This document shows positions 13,861 through 20,529 of a stretch of DNA of 20,666 nt, one piece after another. Below the pieces are notes generated by a model. It had not been told where the DNA came from, ran no database searches, and saw only the letters and a list, made by a program, of their open reading frames with translations. The stretch lies in assembly GCA_964348015.1 (NCBI GenBank), contig CAYGBC010000056.1:1-20666 (forward strand), in the 5' to 3' direction. This DNA is from SOIA01 sp964348015 (GTDB taxonomy: Bacteria; Acidobacteriota; Aminicenantia; Aminicenantales; Aminicenantaceae). Position 1 is the first letter of the stretch. Each line of letters starts with the position of its first letter. A program made the translations under genes and the position numbers.

Positions 13861-13889
13861 TTGACACCCCGATTCTCCTTCTCTATAAT
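13861..13889 (+). promoter_or_regulatory. Consensus sigma70 promoter P1 of the SH3-barrel gene
   Basis: TTGACA at 13861-13866, exactly 17 nt, then TATAAT at 13884-13889: a full match in both hexamers and spacing. Transcription is predicted to start near 13896, giving a leader of about 125 nt that contains the palindrome at 13984-14006. Confidence 0.75.
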
Positions 13890-13948
13890 TTCACAGAACG
13901 GACAGGAAACGGGATTTGTCCTCATCCTTGTATAACGCAAGAAGCCGA

Positions 13949-13978
13949 TTGAATGTGTCACTGCAGGAAGGATATAAT
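13949..13978 (+). promoter_or_regulatory. Possible second promoter P2 of the SH3-barrel gene
   Basis: TTGAAT at 13949-13954, an 18-nt spacer and TATAAT at 13973-13978. Its start would fall near 13985, at the first bases of the palindrome. Confidence 0.35.
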
Positions 13979-13983
13979 AGAAT

Positions 13984-14006
13984 AAAAAGGGGCCAGGCCC
14001 CTTTTT
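13984..14006. repeat. Perfect G4/C4 palindrome in the leader of the SH3-barrel gene (family C)
   Basis: Arms AAAAAGGGGCC and GGCCCCTTTTT around one A, with the same 13-nt core as at 10265-10277. It is followed by Ts and lies 15 nt before the ATG at 14022, where a Shine-Dalgarno would be expected nearby but none is clear. On RNA it has the form of an intrinsic terminator placed after promoter P1. Confidence 0.7.
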
Positions 14007-14021
14007 TTGAAAATACGGCTC

Positions 14022-15266
14022 ATGAGTATTAAGACAGGCAAAGCATTCAGCTTTTTAGTCGCCCTTTCTCTCCTTTGCCTTTCAGGCGCCCGGGCCCAGG
14101 AACCCATTCCCAAGCTCAAAGTCGTCACTGAGATGGCGAACGTGAGACTCAAGCCCGACATCGGAAGCATGATCGTCCATCAGGTTCCCCAGGGAAAGAT
14201 CATCGAAACCGCAGGAAAACAAGGCGAATGGTTCCTCGTCAAGATCGAAACCGAAGAGGGGCAAGAAGTGTCAGGCTATGTTCACGAGAGCACCGTGATA
14301 GTTGTCGAGGGTTCTCCTCCAGAAATTATCCCTGAGCCTGAAAAAAAGGAGGAGATCCAAGAACCGGAAAAAATCACAGAAGAAGAGAAAGCCGAGGAAG
14401 TCAAAGAAGAAGTCAAGAAAGAGGTCAAGGAAGAGGTCAAAGAGGAAGAGCCTCAAATTCCTGAAGTCCCTGAACCGACACCCGAGCGTGAGCCGTCCAA
14501 ACCCCGCGTCTCACTCTGGCTCCAGGGCGGAGGAAAATATGCTGTCGGCGGAGACCTCAACAGCGGAGCGCAGGGCTTCGTGGACTATGCGAGGGATTTT
14601 AATTCGATCGCCGAAGAATTTCCTGTCGATAAGCTCCATCTCAATTACATTGTCGGGGGGGAGCTCTCCTTCCCGATCGGCTCCAACTTCTATCTGGGAA
14701 TCGGTGTCGACTATTTCGAAGGATCAAAAGAAAACCTGATCGTCCTCCAGGCGAGCCCGCTCGTGGAAGTCCGCATCCGCCCCAGGTTGGAAGCGATCCC
14801 GATAAGACTGACCCTTTCCTATTATCCGGTTCCCTCTTTCTACCTCAAAACCGGAGTCGAGTATTATTTTGCCAAATGCGAGTATTACTACCGCTACGAA
14901 GACGACACCTACTGGAAGGAATGGCATGGAAGGTCCAAAGTCCAGGGCTCCGGAGTCCTTGGGGCTGTGGGGATTGACTTGAGGGTGGCGTCCTGGCTGG
15001 GCTTTGTCGTGGAAGTTACAGGCCGCACCGCGAAAATTTCAGGTTTTAAAGGCAGCGATACCTCCATTGATTCAGACGGGCTTGAATACGTCGAACAGGG
15101 AACGCTTTATCACTACATCACACAAGCGACAGGCGGAGAGGATATTCCGCTTCTTTACATCAAACTCAGGAAGCCCTCTGAAGACGTGCTCATCTCCGAT
15201 CCCCGTCGAGCGGTCATCGATTATTCGGGGTTGAGCTTGAAGGCCGGATTCATATTGAGATTTTAA
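14022..15266 (+). CDS. SH3-domain / Glu-Lys-rich linker / predicted outer-membrane barrel protein
   Basis: Three-part envelope protein. Residues 1-25 form a signal peptide ending GARA. About 33-95 form a bacterial SH3-type domain (VVTEMANVRLKPDIGSMIV, GYVHESTVIVV), a fold that often binds cell-wall peptides. About 97-162 form a Pro/Glu/Lys-rich linker with KEEVKKEVKEEVKEEE. About 163-414 consist of alternating amphipathic strands (LHLNYIVGGELSFPIGSNFY, LRLTLSYYPV-like stretches) ending AGFILRF, whose final Phe fits the signal for outer-membrane assembly. The linker would span the periplasm between wall and outer membrane. I chose the ATG at 14022; a TTG at 14007, inside the palindrome's T run, would add five residues. 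Neither has a good Shine-Dalgarno. Specific function unknown. Confidence 0.72.
   Translation: MSIKTGKAFSFLVALSLLCLSGARAQEPIPKLKVVTEMANVRLKPDIGSMIVHQVPQGKIIETAGKQGEWFLVKIETEEGQEVSGYVHESTVIVVEGSPPEIIPEPEKKEEIQEPEKITEEEKAEEVKEEVKKEVKEEVKEEEPQIPEVPEPTPEREPSKPRVSLWLQGGGKYAVGGDLNSGAQGFVDYARDFNSIAEEFPVDKLHLNYIVGGELSFPIGSNFYLGIGVDYFEGSKENLIVLQASPLVEVRIRPRLEAIPIRLTLSYYPVPSFYLKTGVEYYFAKCEYYYRYEDDTYWKEWHGRSKVQGSGVLGAVGIDLRVASWLGFVVEVTGRTAKISGFKGSDTSIDSDGLEYVEQGTLYHYITQATGGEDIPLLYIKLRKPSEDVLISDPRRAVIDYSGLSLKAGFILRF
14397..14444 (+). repeat. Four 12-bp in-frame tandem repeats in the linker
   Basis: GAAGTCAAAGAA, GAAGTCAAGAAA, GAGGTCAAGGAA, GAGGTCAAAGAG in a row, each encoding (E)VK(E/K)(E/K). The third positions have drifted while the amino acids hold, so the charge pattern seems selected. 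Slippage here could change linker length in 4-residue steps. Confidence 0.8.
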
Positions 15267-15372
15267 TTCCTTCTTCAAAGGCGCAAATAGGGGGCAGATT
15301 TCAATTTGCCATTTCCGATTCAACCTAACTTGATAAATTCGTGAATTCAGACCTGATTCCAAAATTTTTTCT

Positions 15373-15403
15373 CTGAAACGTCTAATGTTAAGATGTGGCC
15401 CCT
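15373..15403 (+). repeat. Family B repeat (diverged)
   Basis: CTGAAACGTCTAATGTTAAG, then ATGTGGCCCCT. It lies in the 183-nt gap between the convergent barrel and methyltransferase genes, 20 nt from a second copy. Confidence 0.65.
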
Positions 15404-15421
15404 TAATTTGTTCTTCTTTTT

Positions 15422-15456
15422 CGGAATGTCAAATGTTAAGACGCGACCCCTAATTT
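15422..15456 (+). repeat. Family B repeat overlapping the methyltransferase stop codon
   Basis: CGGAATGTCAAATGTTAAGA, then CGCGACCCCTAATTT. The CTA of CCCTAA, read on the minus strand, is the TAG stop of the methyltransferase gene (15452-15450), and AATT supplies its last codon. Confidence 0.75.
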
Positions 15457-16118
15457 TTTTTCAGGAGGGCGATGTGGTGGGCGTGGATTCCGCGGAATAG
15501 GGGGATTACCTTGACAATATTGAGGCCCGCATCTTCGATTCCCTGATAAAACTCCTTTCGCGGGATCATCTTAATCCTCGTTTTTTTCTTCATGACCCGG
15601 CTGCGCAATTTCCTCTGGAGAACATGAAGAGCATTTCTTTGATAAAAGGAGAGGATCGCCCAATCTGATGTTACCCGCGAAAACTCCTTGAGAATCGCCT
15701 CCCGGTCCTCCTTGTCATGGAGATGGTGGAAAAACCGCATCGAAAAAACAATAGAAAAGACGCCGCGCTGAAAAGGCAGCCCCTGCTTCGCATCCGCCAC
15801 AACACCCTGAATTTTGTCCGGGTTAGCATGTTTCTCACCCGCCCGTTCCACCATATGGAAAGACAGGTCGCTGTTCACAGGAGAGAATCTTTCTTCCTGA
15901 AGGAGATGCGAGAAACGCCCGTATCCGCACGGCAGGTCGAGGGCACGAAGCGAATCATTATCTTTTTCAAGCCGAATTCTCCGCAACATCTTCCGCAGGA
16001 TCCGCATTTCCCTCCCGTGGACAAGCTTCTGGTCCAGCCCCCGGTATCTTTTCCGCTCATAATCCTTGACCTCGTGCTTTTGAAAAGGAACATTCGCCGG
16101 TTTTTTATTATTCATCAT
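15450..16118 (-). CDS. Class I SAM-dependent methyltransferase
   Basis: Cytosolic methyltransferase of unknown substrate. The SAM-binding motif I is ALDLPCGYGRF (59-69), motif II acidic NSDLS, motif III-IV region GVVADAKQGLPFQRGVFSIV with FSMRFFHHLHD (about 125-137), typical of the Methyltransf_11 group. The C-terminal part is rich in Arg/Lys (LQRKLRSRVMKKKTRIKMIP), suggesting an anionic substrate such as a phosphorylated lipid or glycan. At 222 residues it is full size. Two ATGs stand in tandem (16118 and 16115); AAGGA fits the second slightly better. It is on the same strand as the glycan genes at 16325-19522 but 206 nt and several repeats away, so a shared transcript is doubtful. The end of the gene lies inside a family B repeat. 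Confidence 0.82.
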   Translation of the reverse strand: MMNNKKPANVPFQKHEVKDYERKRYRGLDQKLVHGREMRILRKMLRRIRLEKDNDSLRALDLPCGYGRFSHLLQEERFSPVNSDLSFHMVERAGEKHANPDKIQGVVADAKQGLPFQRGVFSIVFSMRFFHHLHDKEDREAILKEFSRVTSDWAILSFYQRNALHVLQRKLRSRVMKKKTRIKMIPRKEFYQGIEDAGLNIVKVIPLFRGIHAHHIALLKKN

Positions 16119-16150
16119 TTTTCCTTGTCACTGCGAAGAAAGGATTAATT

Positions 16151-16250
16151 GTGTCATTGTGAGGAATTGACTTATCCTGTCATTGCGAGCGCTGCGCGGC
16201 AATCCCGACCTTGTGTCATTGCCACGTCACTCCGTTCCTCGCAATGACAC
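16151..16250. repeat. Three family A copies, two as a close inverted pair
   Basis: A truncated copy at 16151-16165 (GTGTCATTGTGAGGA), a plus copy at 16179-16207 (GTCATTGCGAGCGC, ending GCGCGGCAATCCC) and a minus long-subtype copy at 16213-16250. The last has identical 9-nt inverted ends, GTGTCATTG and CAATGACAC, as though it recombined with a neighbour. All lie between the GH-like and methyltransferase genes. Confidence 0.78.
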
Positions 16251-16324
16251 TACCTATTCATTCCTCTGAACAATACGATTAATCTTTCCTGGCAAAAAAA
16301 CTATAATTTCACACGGAGAAACAA

Positions 16325-17602
16325 TTACTCTTTTGCAAAAAACACGTATTTTGGACTCTCATCAATCCTAACCTTATTCTCTTTGACAGGAATTTCGTCT
16401 CCATCGCGGCCTATCACACGAACAATCTGCCTTTCAAAAACGTGCTCCAACGGACCGTCATTCGTCCAGCACACCGCCAAATCCTCCTCTCCTCTTTGAA
16501 AGGAGAACATCATCGCCCGGGAATGAGGCATCTTCCCAGTAAAAGTGCTGTTTTCCAGAAACCCGGTCATTGTTTTATATGCGTGATACCCCGGCCTTAT
16601 CCTCCAGGGTTTCTCCCGGCTGTCCACAAACCCATAACCCGGCGCCACAAGCTGCCACCAGTAAATCCGCTCCACAAATCCGCTCGACAGACACAGGATA
16701 TGATAGCGGACCATATAGTCCGCCTGTTCCTCCTCCGTTACATTCGGCCTGCCCGCCGCAGGGGAGTATTTCCCGGTTCCTTGGAGAGGCCAGTTGACCT
16801 CCGTGATCCAGAGATCTCTTTCCCGGCGGCACGTGCCGTCGATCACGGCCTTGAGTAGAGCCACTTTCTTAGATGTATCCCAGCCAGACTGTTTGTTTTC
16901 CGGAGCGCCCATCCTGTCGACATACAGAAGAGAGCTCACCTTATCAAAAAGGACCGCATCCAGGACAGGGGGGTAGAGATGGAACTCGAAATCGATAACC
17001 GCAGGCCCGACGAGCTTTAACCTGTATTTTTCGGAGAGATCCAGGGCAGTGAGAGCCAGCTGAATGTACTCTTTATAGTTCCAGAGGCCCCACTTGGTCC
17101 TGTTCCAGGCATGTCCAATCTCAAAGTACGCGACACTCTCCTTAAGCCGGGAATAGACCTCCTCTAAAAAATCCTGCCATTTGAGGGGATCGAGCACATC
17201 ATCTCTCTGCTGGAGCAAGGCAGCCGTTACTTCGAATCCATTCTCAACCAGCATCTTGCAAAATTTCTCGAGATCGCCGAGCTTCTTCTTCTCCCATGAA
17301 TGAGCCCGGACAAGAGTCTTTTGCACTCCAGTTTCCTTCAATAGCCTGAGAACTTCTTCGGGATTTTTTTCATGAGGCGAGACCGACAAAGCCAAAGGGC
17401 TCCCTATATTGACCGGCTCTTTATACATCTTCTTTTTGTACTTCCTGTAGAGGGAGAGGACAGGAATTGCTCTCTTGAGGTTCGAGCCGATCAGACTGAA
17501 ATAGCTCCCGGTATGCTTGAGATGATACCGGAATCTTTCCTTCCGCAGCGCGACATTGTGCGGCTGGTCAGCGTATTCGTTCCAGCGGAATTCAAAGCTC
17601 AT
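16325..17602 (-). CDS. Glycoside-hydrolase clan A-like TIM-barrel protein, envelope-glycan locus
   Basis: Soluble-looking protein with no signal peptide and a basic N-terminal stretch (LYRKYKKKMYK, 51-61). Residues about 68-360 have the strand pattern of GH clan A barrels (GH5/GH39-like): TLVRAHSW at strand 2, AYFEIGHAWNRTKWG (158-172) at strand 4, DLWITEVNWPL (263-273) with candidate nucleophile E268 at strand 7, and YWWQLVAPGYG (314-324) at strand 8. A C-terminal beta domain follows to 425. The strand-4 motif normally reads EIGNEPN with the acid/base Glu after Asn; here it is EIGHAWN, so that Glu is missing. It may be non-hydrolytic, a transglycosylase, or use another acid. It starts 1 nt after the kinase stop (TAAGATG), which means tight coupling. 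Confidence 0.68.
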   Translation of the reverse strand: MSFEFRWNEYADQPHNVALRKERFRYHLKHTGSYFSLIGSNLKRAIPVLSLYRKYKKKMYKEPVNIGSPLALSVSPHEKNPEEVLRLLKETGVQKTLVRAHSWEKKKLGDLEKFCKMLVENGFEVTAALLQQRDDVLDPLKWQDFLEEVYSRLKESVAYFEIGHAWNRTKWGLWNYKEYIQLALTALDLSEKYRLKLVGPAVIDFEFHLYPPVLDAVLFDKVSSLLYVDRMGAPENKQSGWDTSKKVALLKAVIDGTCRRERDLWITEVNWPLQGTGKYSPAAGRPNVTEEEQADYMVRYHILCLSSGFVERIYWWQLVAPGYGFVDSREKPWRIRPGYHAYKTMTGFLENSTFTGKMPHSRAMMFSFQRGEEDLAVCWTNDGPLEHVFERQIVRVIGRDGDEIPVKENKVRIDESPKYVFFAKE

Positions 17603-17603
17603 C

Positions 17604-18428
17604 TTATTGTATCTTGAGTTTGCGGGCCAGCTGTCTCAACTTAAGTTTTTTCTTTAACTCCACATAACCCGTGTAGGCCCATTTATTGAACCTGTACCAG
17701 AGCCAGAGAAATACGCTCACGCGTTCCTTCCCCAGGTACTGTCCCAGGAAAAAGCGCTGGTATATTCGTGGTACTCCTAAACGGATGAGATTCTTTATCC
17801 TCTTGAGGAGCTTTATCCGTCCTTTTATCCTGACGCGGTTGGTGTCGAGAAGATAAAACTCAAATTCTCCGGATTCGGCTTTCTTCACGAGGATATTCCC
17901 GTCTGAGAGGTCCCGATGGAGAACGCCCCTTTCATGACAGCGAGAAAGATATCGGCCCAGAGACACAAGGAGCTCACGAAGGTCTTTAGGCTTGAGCTCG
18001 AGAAAAAGATGCCGGATCTCCCGCGCACCGCTGACGCGCTCGGTCAGAAAATAACTCTGGTCAAGGAACCTCCGTTTTCGCTTCTCAAGATAGGCCACTG
18101 GAGGAGGCGTCTCAATCCCCTTTTCGACTAAAGTCATACCTCCCTGCCAGGCCCTGAACGCCTTCCCAGGAAAGAACAGGCTCTTCAACCTGTTGATTCC
18201 TCCAACGCGGAATTCCTTAATCACCGTATCCACAGTTTTCCCGCTTTCCAAAGGAAGGGAAATCGCTCCCACCCGGTTCCGGCTGTCCAGCAGGACCTCT
18301 GTATCCGGATTGTTGAGAAGGTCCTGACAATCCGAGATCGCCTGGATGAACTCCGGCATGTTGTAAGCGGGTTGTATCCGGCCCTGGAATGGAGGCAATT
18401 CGAGCGGCTGGCCAAATTCTTTGTTCAT
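17604..18428 (-). CDS. WaaP/KdkA-like lipopolysaccharide sugar kinase
   Basis: Predicted cytosolic kinase adding phosphate to a heptose, Kdo or related core sugar on a lipid-linked glycan at the inner membrane. Protein-kinase-like elements: candidate ATP-binding Lys K71 in TVIKEFRVGG, catalytic loop HRDLSDGNIL (171-180) with D173 and N178, and metal-binding D195 in LLDTNR where protein kinases have DFG; D-x-x-R is usual in the lipopolysaccharide kinase family. The Lys/Arg-rich C-terminus (KKKLKLRQLARKLKIQ) suits contact with an acidic lipid surface. The 274-residue length is normal. Its ATG overlaps the glycosyltransferase stop by one base (TGATG) and its stop is 1 nt from the GH-like start, so the three proteins are made together. 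Confidence 0.8.
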   Translation of the reverse strand: MNKEFGQPLELPPFQGRIQPAYNMPEFIQAISDCQDLLNNPDTEVLLDSRNRVGAISLPLESGKTVDTVIKEFRVGGINRLKSLFFPGKAFRAWQGGMTLVEKGIETPPPVAYLEKRKRRFLDQSYFLTERVSGAREIRHLFLELKPKDLRELLVSLGRYLSRCHERGVLHRDLSDGNILVKKAESGEFEFYLLDTNRVRIKGRIKLLKRIKNLIRLGVPRIYQRFFLGQYLGKERVSVFLWLWYRFNKWAYTGYVELKKKLKLRQLARKLKIQ

Positions 18429-19522
18429 CAGAGCTGACTTTTTTCTCCTGTTATGAATTTTCTCTGGATGATCTTAATCAGAGTGCGTCCGATGGCTGAA
18501 GGAGAAAACTCCCGGCGGACGAGCTGATGACCTCTCTCTGCGATCTTCTCCCTCAAATTCTTATCTTTCTTAAGCTCCAGAATCGCCCGAGCGAGATTCT
18601 CCGGATAAGGCTCGGGAACGAGGAATATGTTCTCCCGGTGGGAGAAGAACTCTTCCACGGCAGGAGTCTGTGCCGTGATGACGGCCTTCTTCATTCCCAT
18701 CGACTGGTATATTTTGTGCGGAACAACCCGCCCGGCTTTCTCCGTCCTCCCGAAGATCCCCAGGCAAATGTCTGCTGTAGCGATCCTTTGAGGGAGCTCA
18801 CTCTGAGGCATCCAGGTTTTAAACTTAATATTGTTGAGACTCCGCTCAGCCGCTAAAACCCGGGCACGAGGAAGAGTCTGCCCGGAGCCGATGAGCACAA
18901 ATTCGACCGGCGCATCCTCCCTGGAGACAATCTTGGCCGCTTCGACCACTGCCTCAACTCCGTGAAGAGGAAGAAACGAGCCGTAAAACAGCACCGTGAA
19001 CCGATCCTCTTTCTTTTCGGTTGAAACAGGCCGGTACAGCTCGTCGTCGTATCCGACCGGTAAAACTTCCACTTTATCAGGCGACAACCCATACTTTTCG
19101 CAGTAATATGCCTTATGCGCACGGGTGTCCGCCAGTATCAAGTCGGAAAGCGCGAACGCCCAGGAATCGATAGCGAGATTCCATCTTGCCTGCCAGGAAT
19201 CCGGAGGCTTCCTCTTCCAGTCTGTTATTTTTGTCTCGAAGCGAGGAGCCAGAGGGTCGAAAATGATCTTTCGCGCAGTGAGGAAAGAGAGGAATTTAGC
19301 CAGGGGAATATCCTTCTGGCAGAACTCGGGAACAAAAATAAAGCTTCGTTTTGAACAGCGACGGACGAAACGATAAAAAAGGGATGGATATCTCATCCAG
19401 AACTTTCGACCCGGCCAGAGCCCGCAGTCCATGACTTCGACTTCGTTCAACCTCAGCCCTTTTTTAATGACCATATTCCGGGGATACTCCGGATCATACG
19501 CGCCTAAAAAAGACAGCCTCAT
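18428..19522 (-). CDS. GT-B glycosyltransferase, GT4-like
   Basis: Transfers a sugar from a nucleotide donor to a growing envelope glycan, cytosolic face. Two Rossmann halves: about 1-165 acceptor side and 170-364 donor side. Donor-side marks are FTVLFYGSFLPLHGVE (175-190), VEFVLIGSGQ, TADICLGIFG (249-258) and KIYQSMGMKKAVITAQTP (270-287) followed by EEFF. The first Glu of the GT4 E-x7-E motif is not evident, as in some distant GT4 members. No signal peptide or membrane helix; the many Arg/Lys in 39-60 suggest peripheral membrane binding. At 364 residues it is full length. Acceptor and donor cannot be named. It heads the GT-kinase-GH unit. The ATG has only a weak upstream AGG. Confidence 0.85.
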   Translation of the reverse strand: MRLSFLGAYDPEYPRNMVIKKGLRLNEVEVMDCGLWPGRKFWMRYPSLFYRFVRRCSKRSFIFVPEFCQKDIPLAKFLSFLTARKIIFDPLAPRFETKITDWKRKPPDSWQARWNLAIDSWAFALSDLILADTRAHKAYYCEKYGLSPDKVEVLPVGYDDELYRPVSTEKKEDRFTVLFYGSFLPLHGVEAVVEAAKIVSREDAPVEFVLIGSGQTLPRARVLAAERSLNNIKFKTWMPQSELPQRIATADICLGIFGRTEKAGRVVPHKIYQSMGMKKAVITAQTPAVEEFFSHRENIFLVPEPYPENLARAILELKKDKNLREKIAERGHQLVRREFSPSAIGRTLIKIIQRKFITGEKSQL

Positions 19523-19532
19523 TTTTTGCCTA

Positions 19533-19562
19533 AAAATATCACCCCTTATCCTCCTCTGTCAA
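19533..19562 (-). promoter_or_regulatory. Possible promoter of the glycan unit
   Basis: On the minus strand TTGACA (19562-19557), 18 nt, TATTTT (19538-19533) with TGA before it. The predicted start lies only about 4 nt before the ATG at 19522, implying an almost leaderless mRNA. The spacer itself contains GAGGAGG, which looks like a Shine-Dalgarno, so the two readings compete. Confidence 0.35.
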
Positions 19563-19743
19563 TAAACGGTGTGATGCAAAAGGACAAGATAATGTGTTGA
19601 AATAAAGATTAAAAATTGGGAAAATAACAACGGGCGAGGTCAAGAAGGGAATGAAGATGAATGGTGCATTTAAAAAGCCGAAAAGCTCATTCAGCCACTC
19701 TTTCGGAATTCTCTGTCTTTCTCTCCCTTCCAATGATAGTATT

Positions 19744-19761
19744 ATCCTCTATGGAGAGGAT
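19744..19761. promoter_or_regulatory. Inverted repeat upstream of the PilZ gene
   Basis: ATCCTCT (19744-19750) and AGAGGAT (19755-19761) around ATGG. It could be an operator or short hairpin 43 nt before the start. The remaining 19563-19804, between divergent genes, shows no supportable gene. Confidence 0.3.
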
Positions 19762-19804
19762 CAAGAAATGGAGAGAAAGCTAAACCAAGCAAAGGGGGCT
19801 TGAC

Positions 19805-20173
19805 ATGTTTGAAAAAAGAAAATTCCCAAGGCTCGGAGAGTCCTGGGACGTGGATTACAGCCCGATACGTTCAACAGAGTTCAAAAAAAGTCCGATCGAC
19901 AGCCTGACAGTCAATATCAGCGGCGGTGGGGTATGTTTTGAGGCCAAAGAAGAGGTTCCGGAGGGAACCATGCTGGCCGTCGAACTGAGGTCCGCAGAAT
20001 TTCAATCTTCGATCATGGCTCTGGCCAAAACAGTCTGGTGCAAGGAAAAAGACATCGGAATGTATGATGTGGGCATTGAATTCTGGTGGACCGGGTGGAA
20101 GAGCAATGACGCCCAGGAATCGATACTGGATTACGTCAATAAGCAAATCGGAGATAAAGGAAAAAAGGCCTAA
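19805..20173 (+). CDS. PilZ-domain protein (c-di-GMP receptor candidate)
   Basis: Small cytosolic protein that is essentially one PilZ domain. Both ligand-binding motifs are visible: R-x3-R as RKFPR (5-9) and the (D/N)-x-S-x2-G motif as NISGGG (37-42), so c-di-GMP binding is plausible. A further beta strand with AKTVWCKEKDIGMYDVGIEF (73-92) closes the barrel and a short helix (AQESILDYVNKQI) follows. At 122 residues there is no output domain, so it would act by contacting a partner, for example in motility, adhesion or exopolysaccharide export. The ATG follows aaggggg by 6 nt. It diverges from the glycan unit; joint regulation is possible but not shown. Confidence 0.87.
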   Translation: MFEKRKFPRLGESWDVDYSPIRSTEFKKSPIDSLTVNISGGGVCFEAKEEVPEGTMLAVELRSAEFQSSIMALAKTVWCKEKDIGMYDVGIEFWWTGWKSNDAQESILDYVNKQIGDKGKKA

Positions 20174-20292
20174 ATAAGAAAACCATAGAAGTTTCTTACT
20201 CGTATTCTTCTCGTATCAAAATTCTAATCTTCCCGTTCAGTCAAAACAACTTTGGACTTTTCCAAATCAAGAAAATAACAACCCTAACTCAT

Positions 20293-20321
20293 TTGACGGC
20301 ATAAAAATCCTGATATATGAT
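20293..20321 (+). promoter_or_regulatory. Predicted sigma70 promoter of the Trm112-like / GT9 genes
   Basis: TTGACG at 20293-20298, 17 nt, TATGAT at 20316-20321; each hexamer matches 5 of 6. The predicted start near 20328 gives a 13-nt leader that begins at the Shine-Dalgarno. It places the ATG at 20317 inside the -10, so translation must begin at 20341. Confidence 0.6.
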
Positions 20322-20326
20322 AACGC

Positions 20327-20333
20327 GAAGGAG
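20327..20333 (+). promoter_or_regulatory. Ribosome binding site that fixes the Trm112-like start
   Basis: GAAGGAG, then 7 nt, then ATG at 20341. Confidence 0.8.
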
Positions 20334-20340
20334 CAAACCA

Positions 20341-20529
20341 ATGGTTATAGACACTGAACTTCTTGAGATTTTAGCCTGTCCCAAATGCAAGGAAGATGTG
20401 AAAATCACCACAGATGAGAAGGCCTTGAAATGCGTGAAATGCCACCGTGTTTACCAAATCAAGGACGGCATACCGGTTATGCTCATCGACGAGGCAACCA
20501 TTGAACCAGAAAGGCCAACAAAGGATTGA
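20341..20529 (+). CDS. Trm112-like zinc-ribbon protein (UPF0434/YcaR family)
   Basis: Small cytosolic protein with one zinc ribbon: C13-x2-C16 in LACPKCKE and C31-x2-C34 in KCVKCHRVY, then the family's GIPVMLIDEA (43-52). In eukaryotes and archaea Trm112 activates several methyltransferases; bacterial relatives are short and their role is unproven. A methyltransferase is encoded at 15450-16118, but a link is only a thought. At 62 residues it is typical. The start is set by gaaggag and by the promoter overlapping the upstream ATG. Its 3' end overlaps the next gene by 29 nt. Confidence 0.85.
   Translation: MVIDTELLEILACPKCKEDVKITTDEKALKCVKCHRVYQIKDGIPVMLIDEATIEPERPTKD

Noticed and set aside
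14302..14739. 145-codon frame rich in Lys/Arg/Ser inside the SH3-barrel gene
   Set aside because: It is the +1 reading of the Glu/Lys repeat region, which gives low-complexity protein in any frame.
19539..19733. 64-codon minus-strand frame upstream of the GT4-like gene
   Set aside because: Hydrophobic low-complexity translation without a ribosome site, overlapping the predicted promoter.
20317..20340. Upstream ATG for the Trm112-like protein
   Set aside because: It falls inside the predicted -10 box and before the ribosome site; the family N-terminus matches the later ATG.
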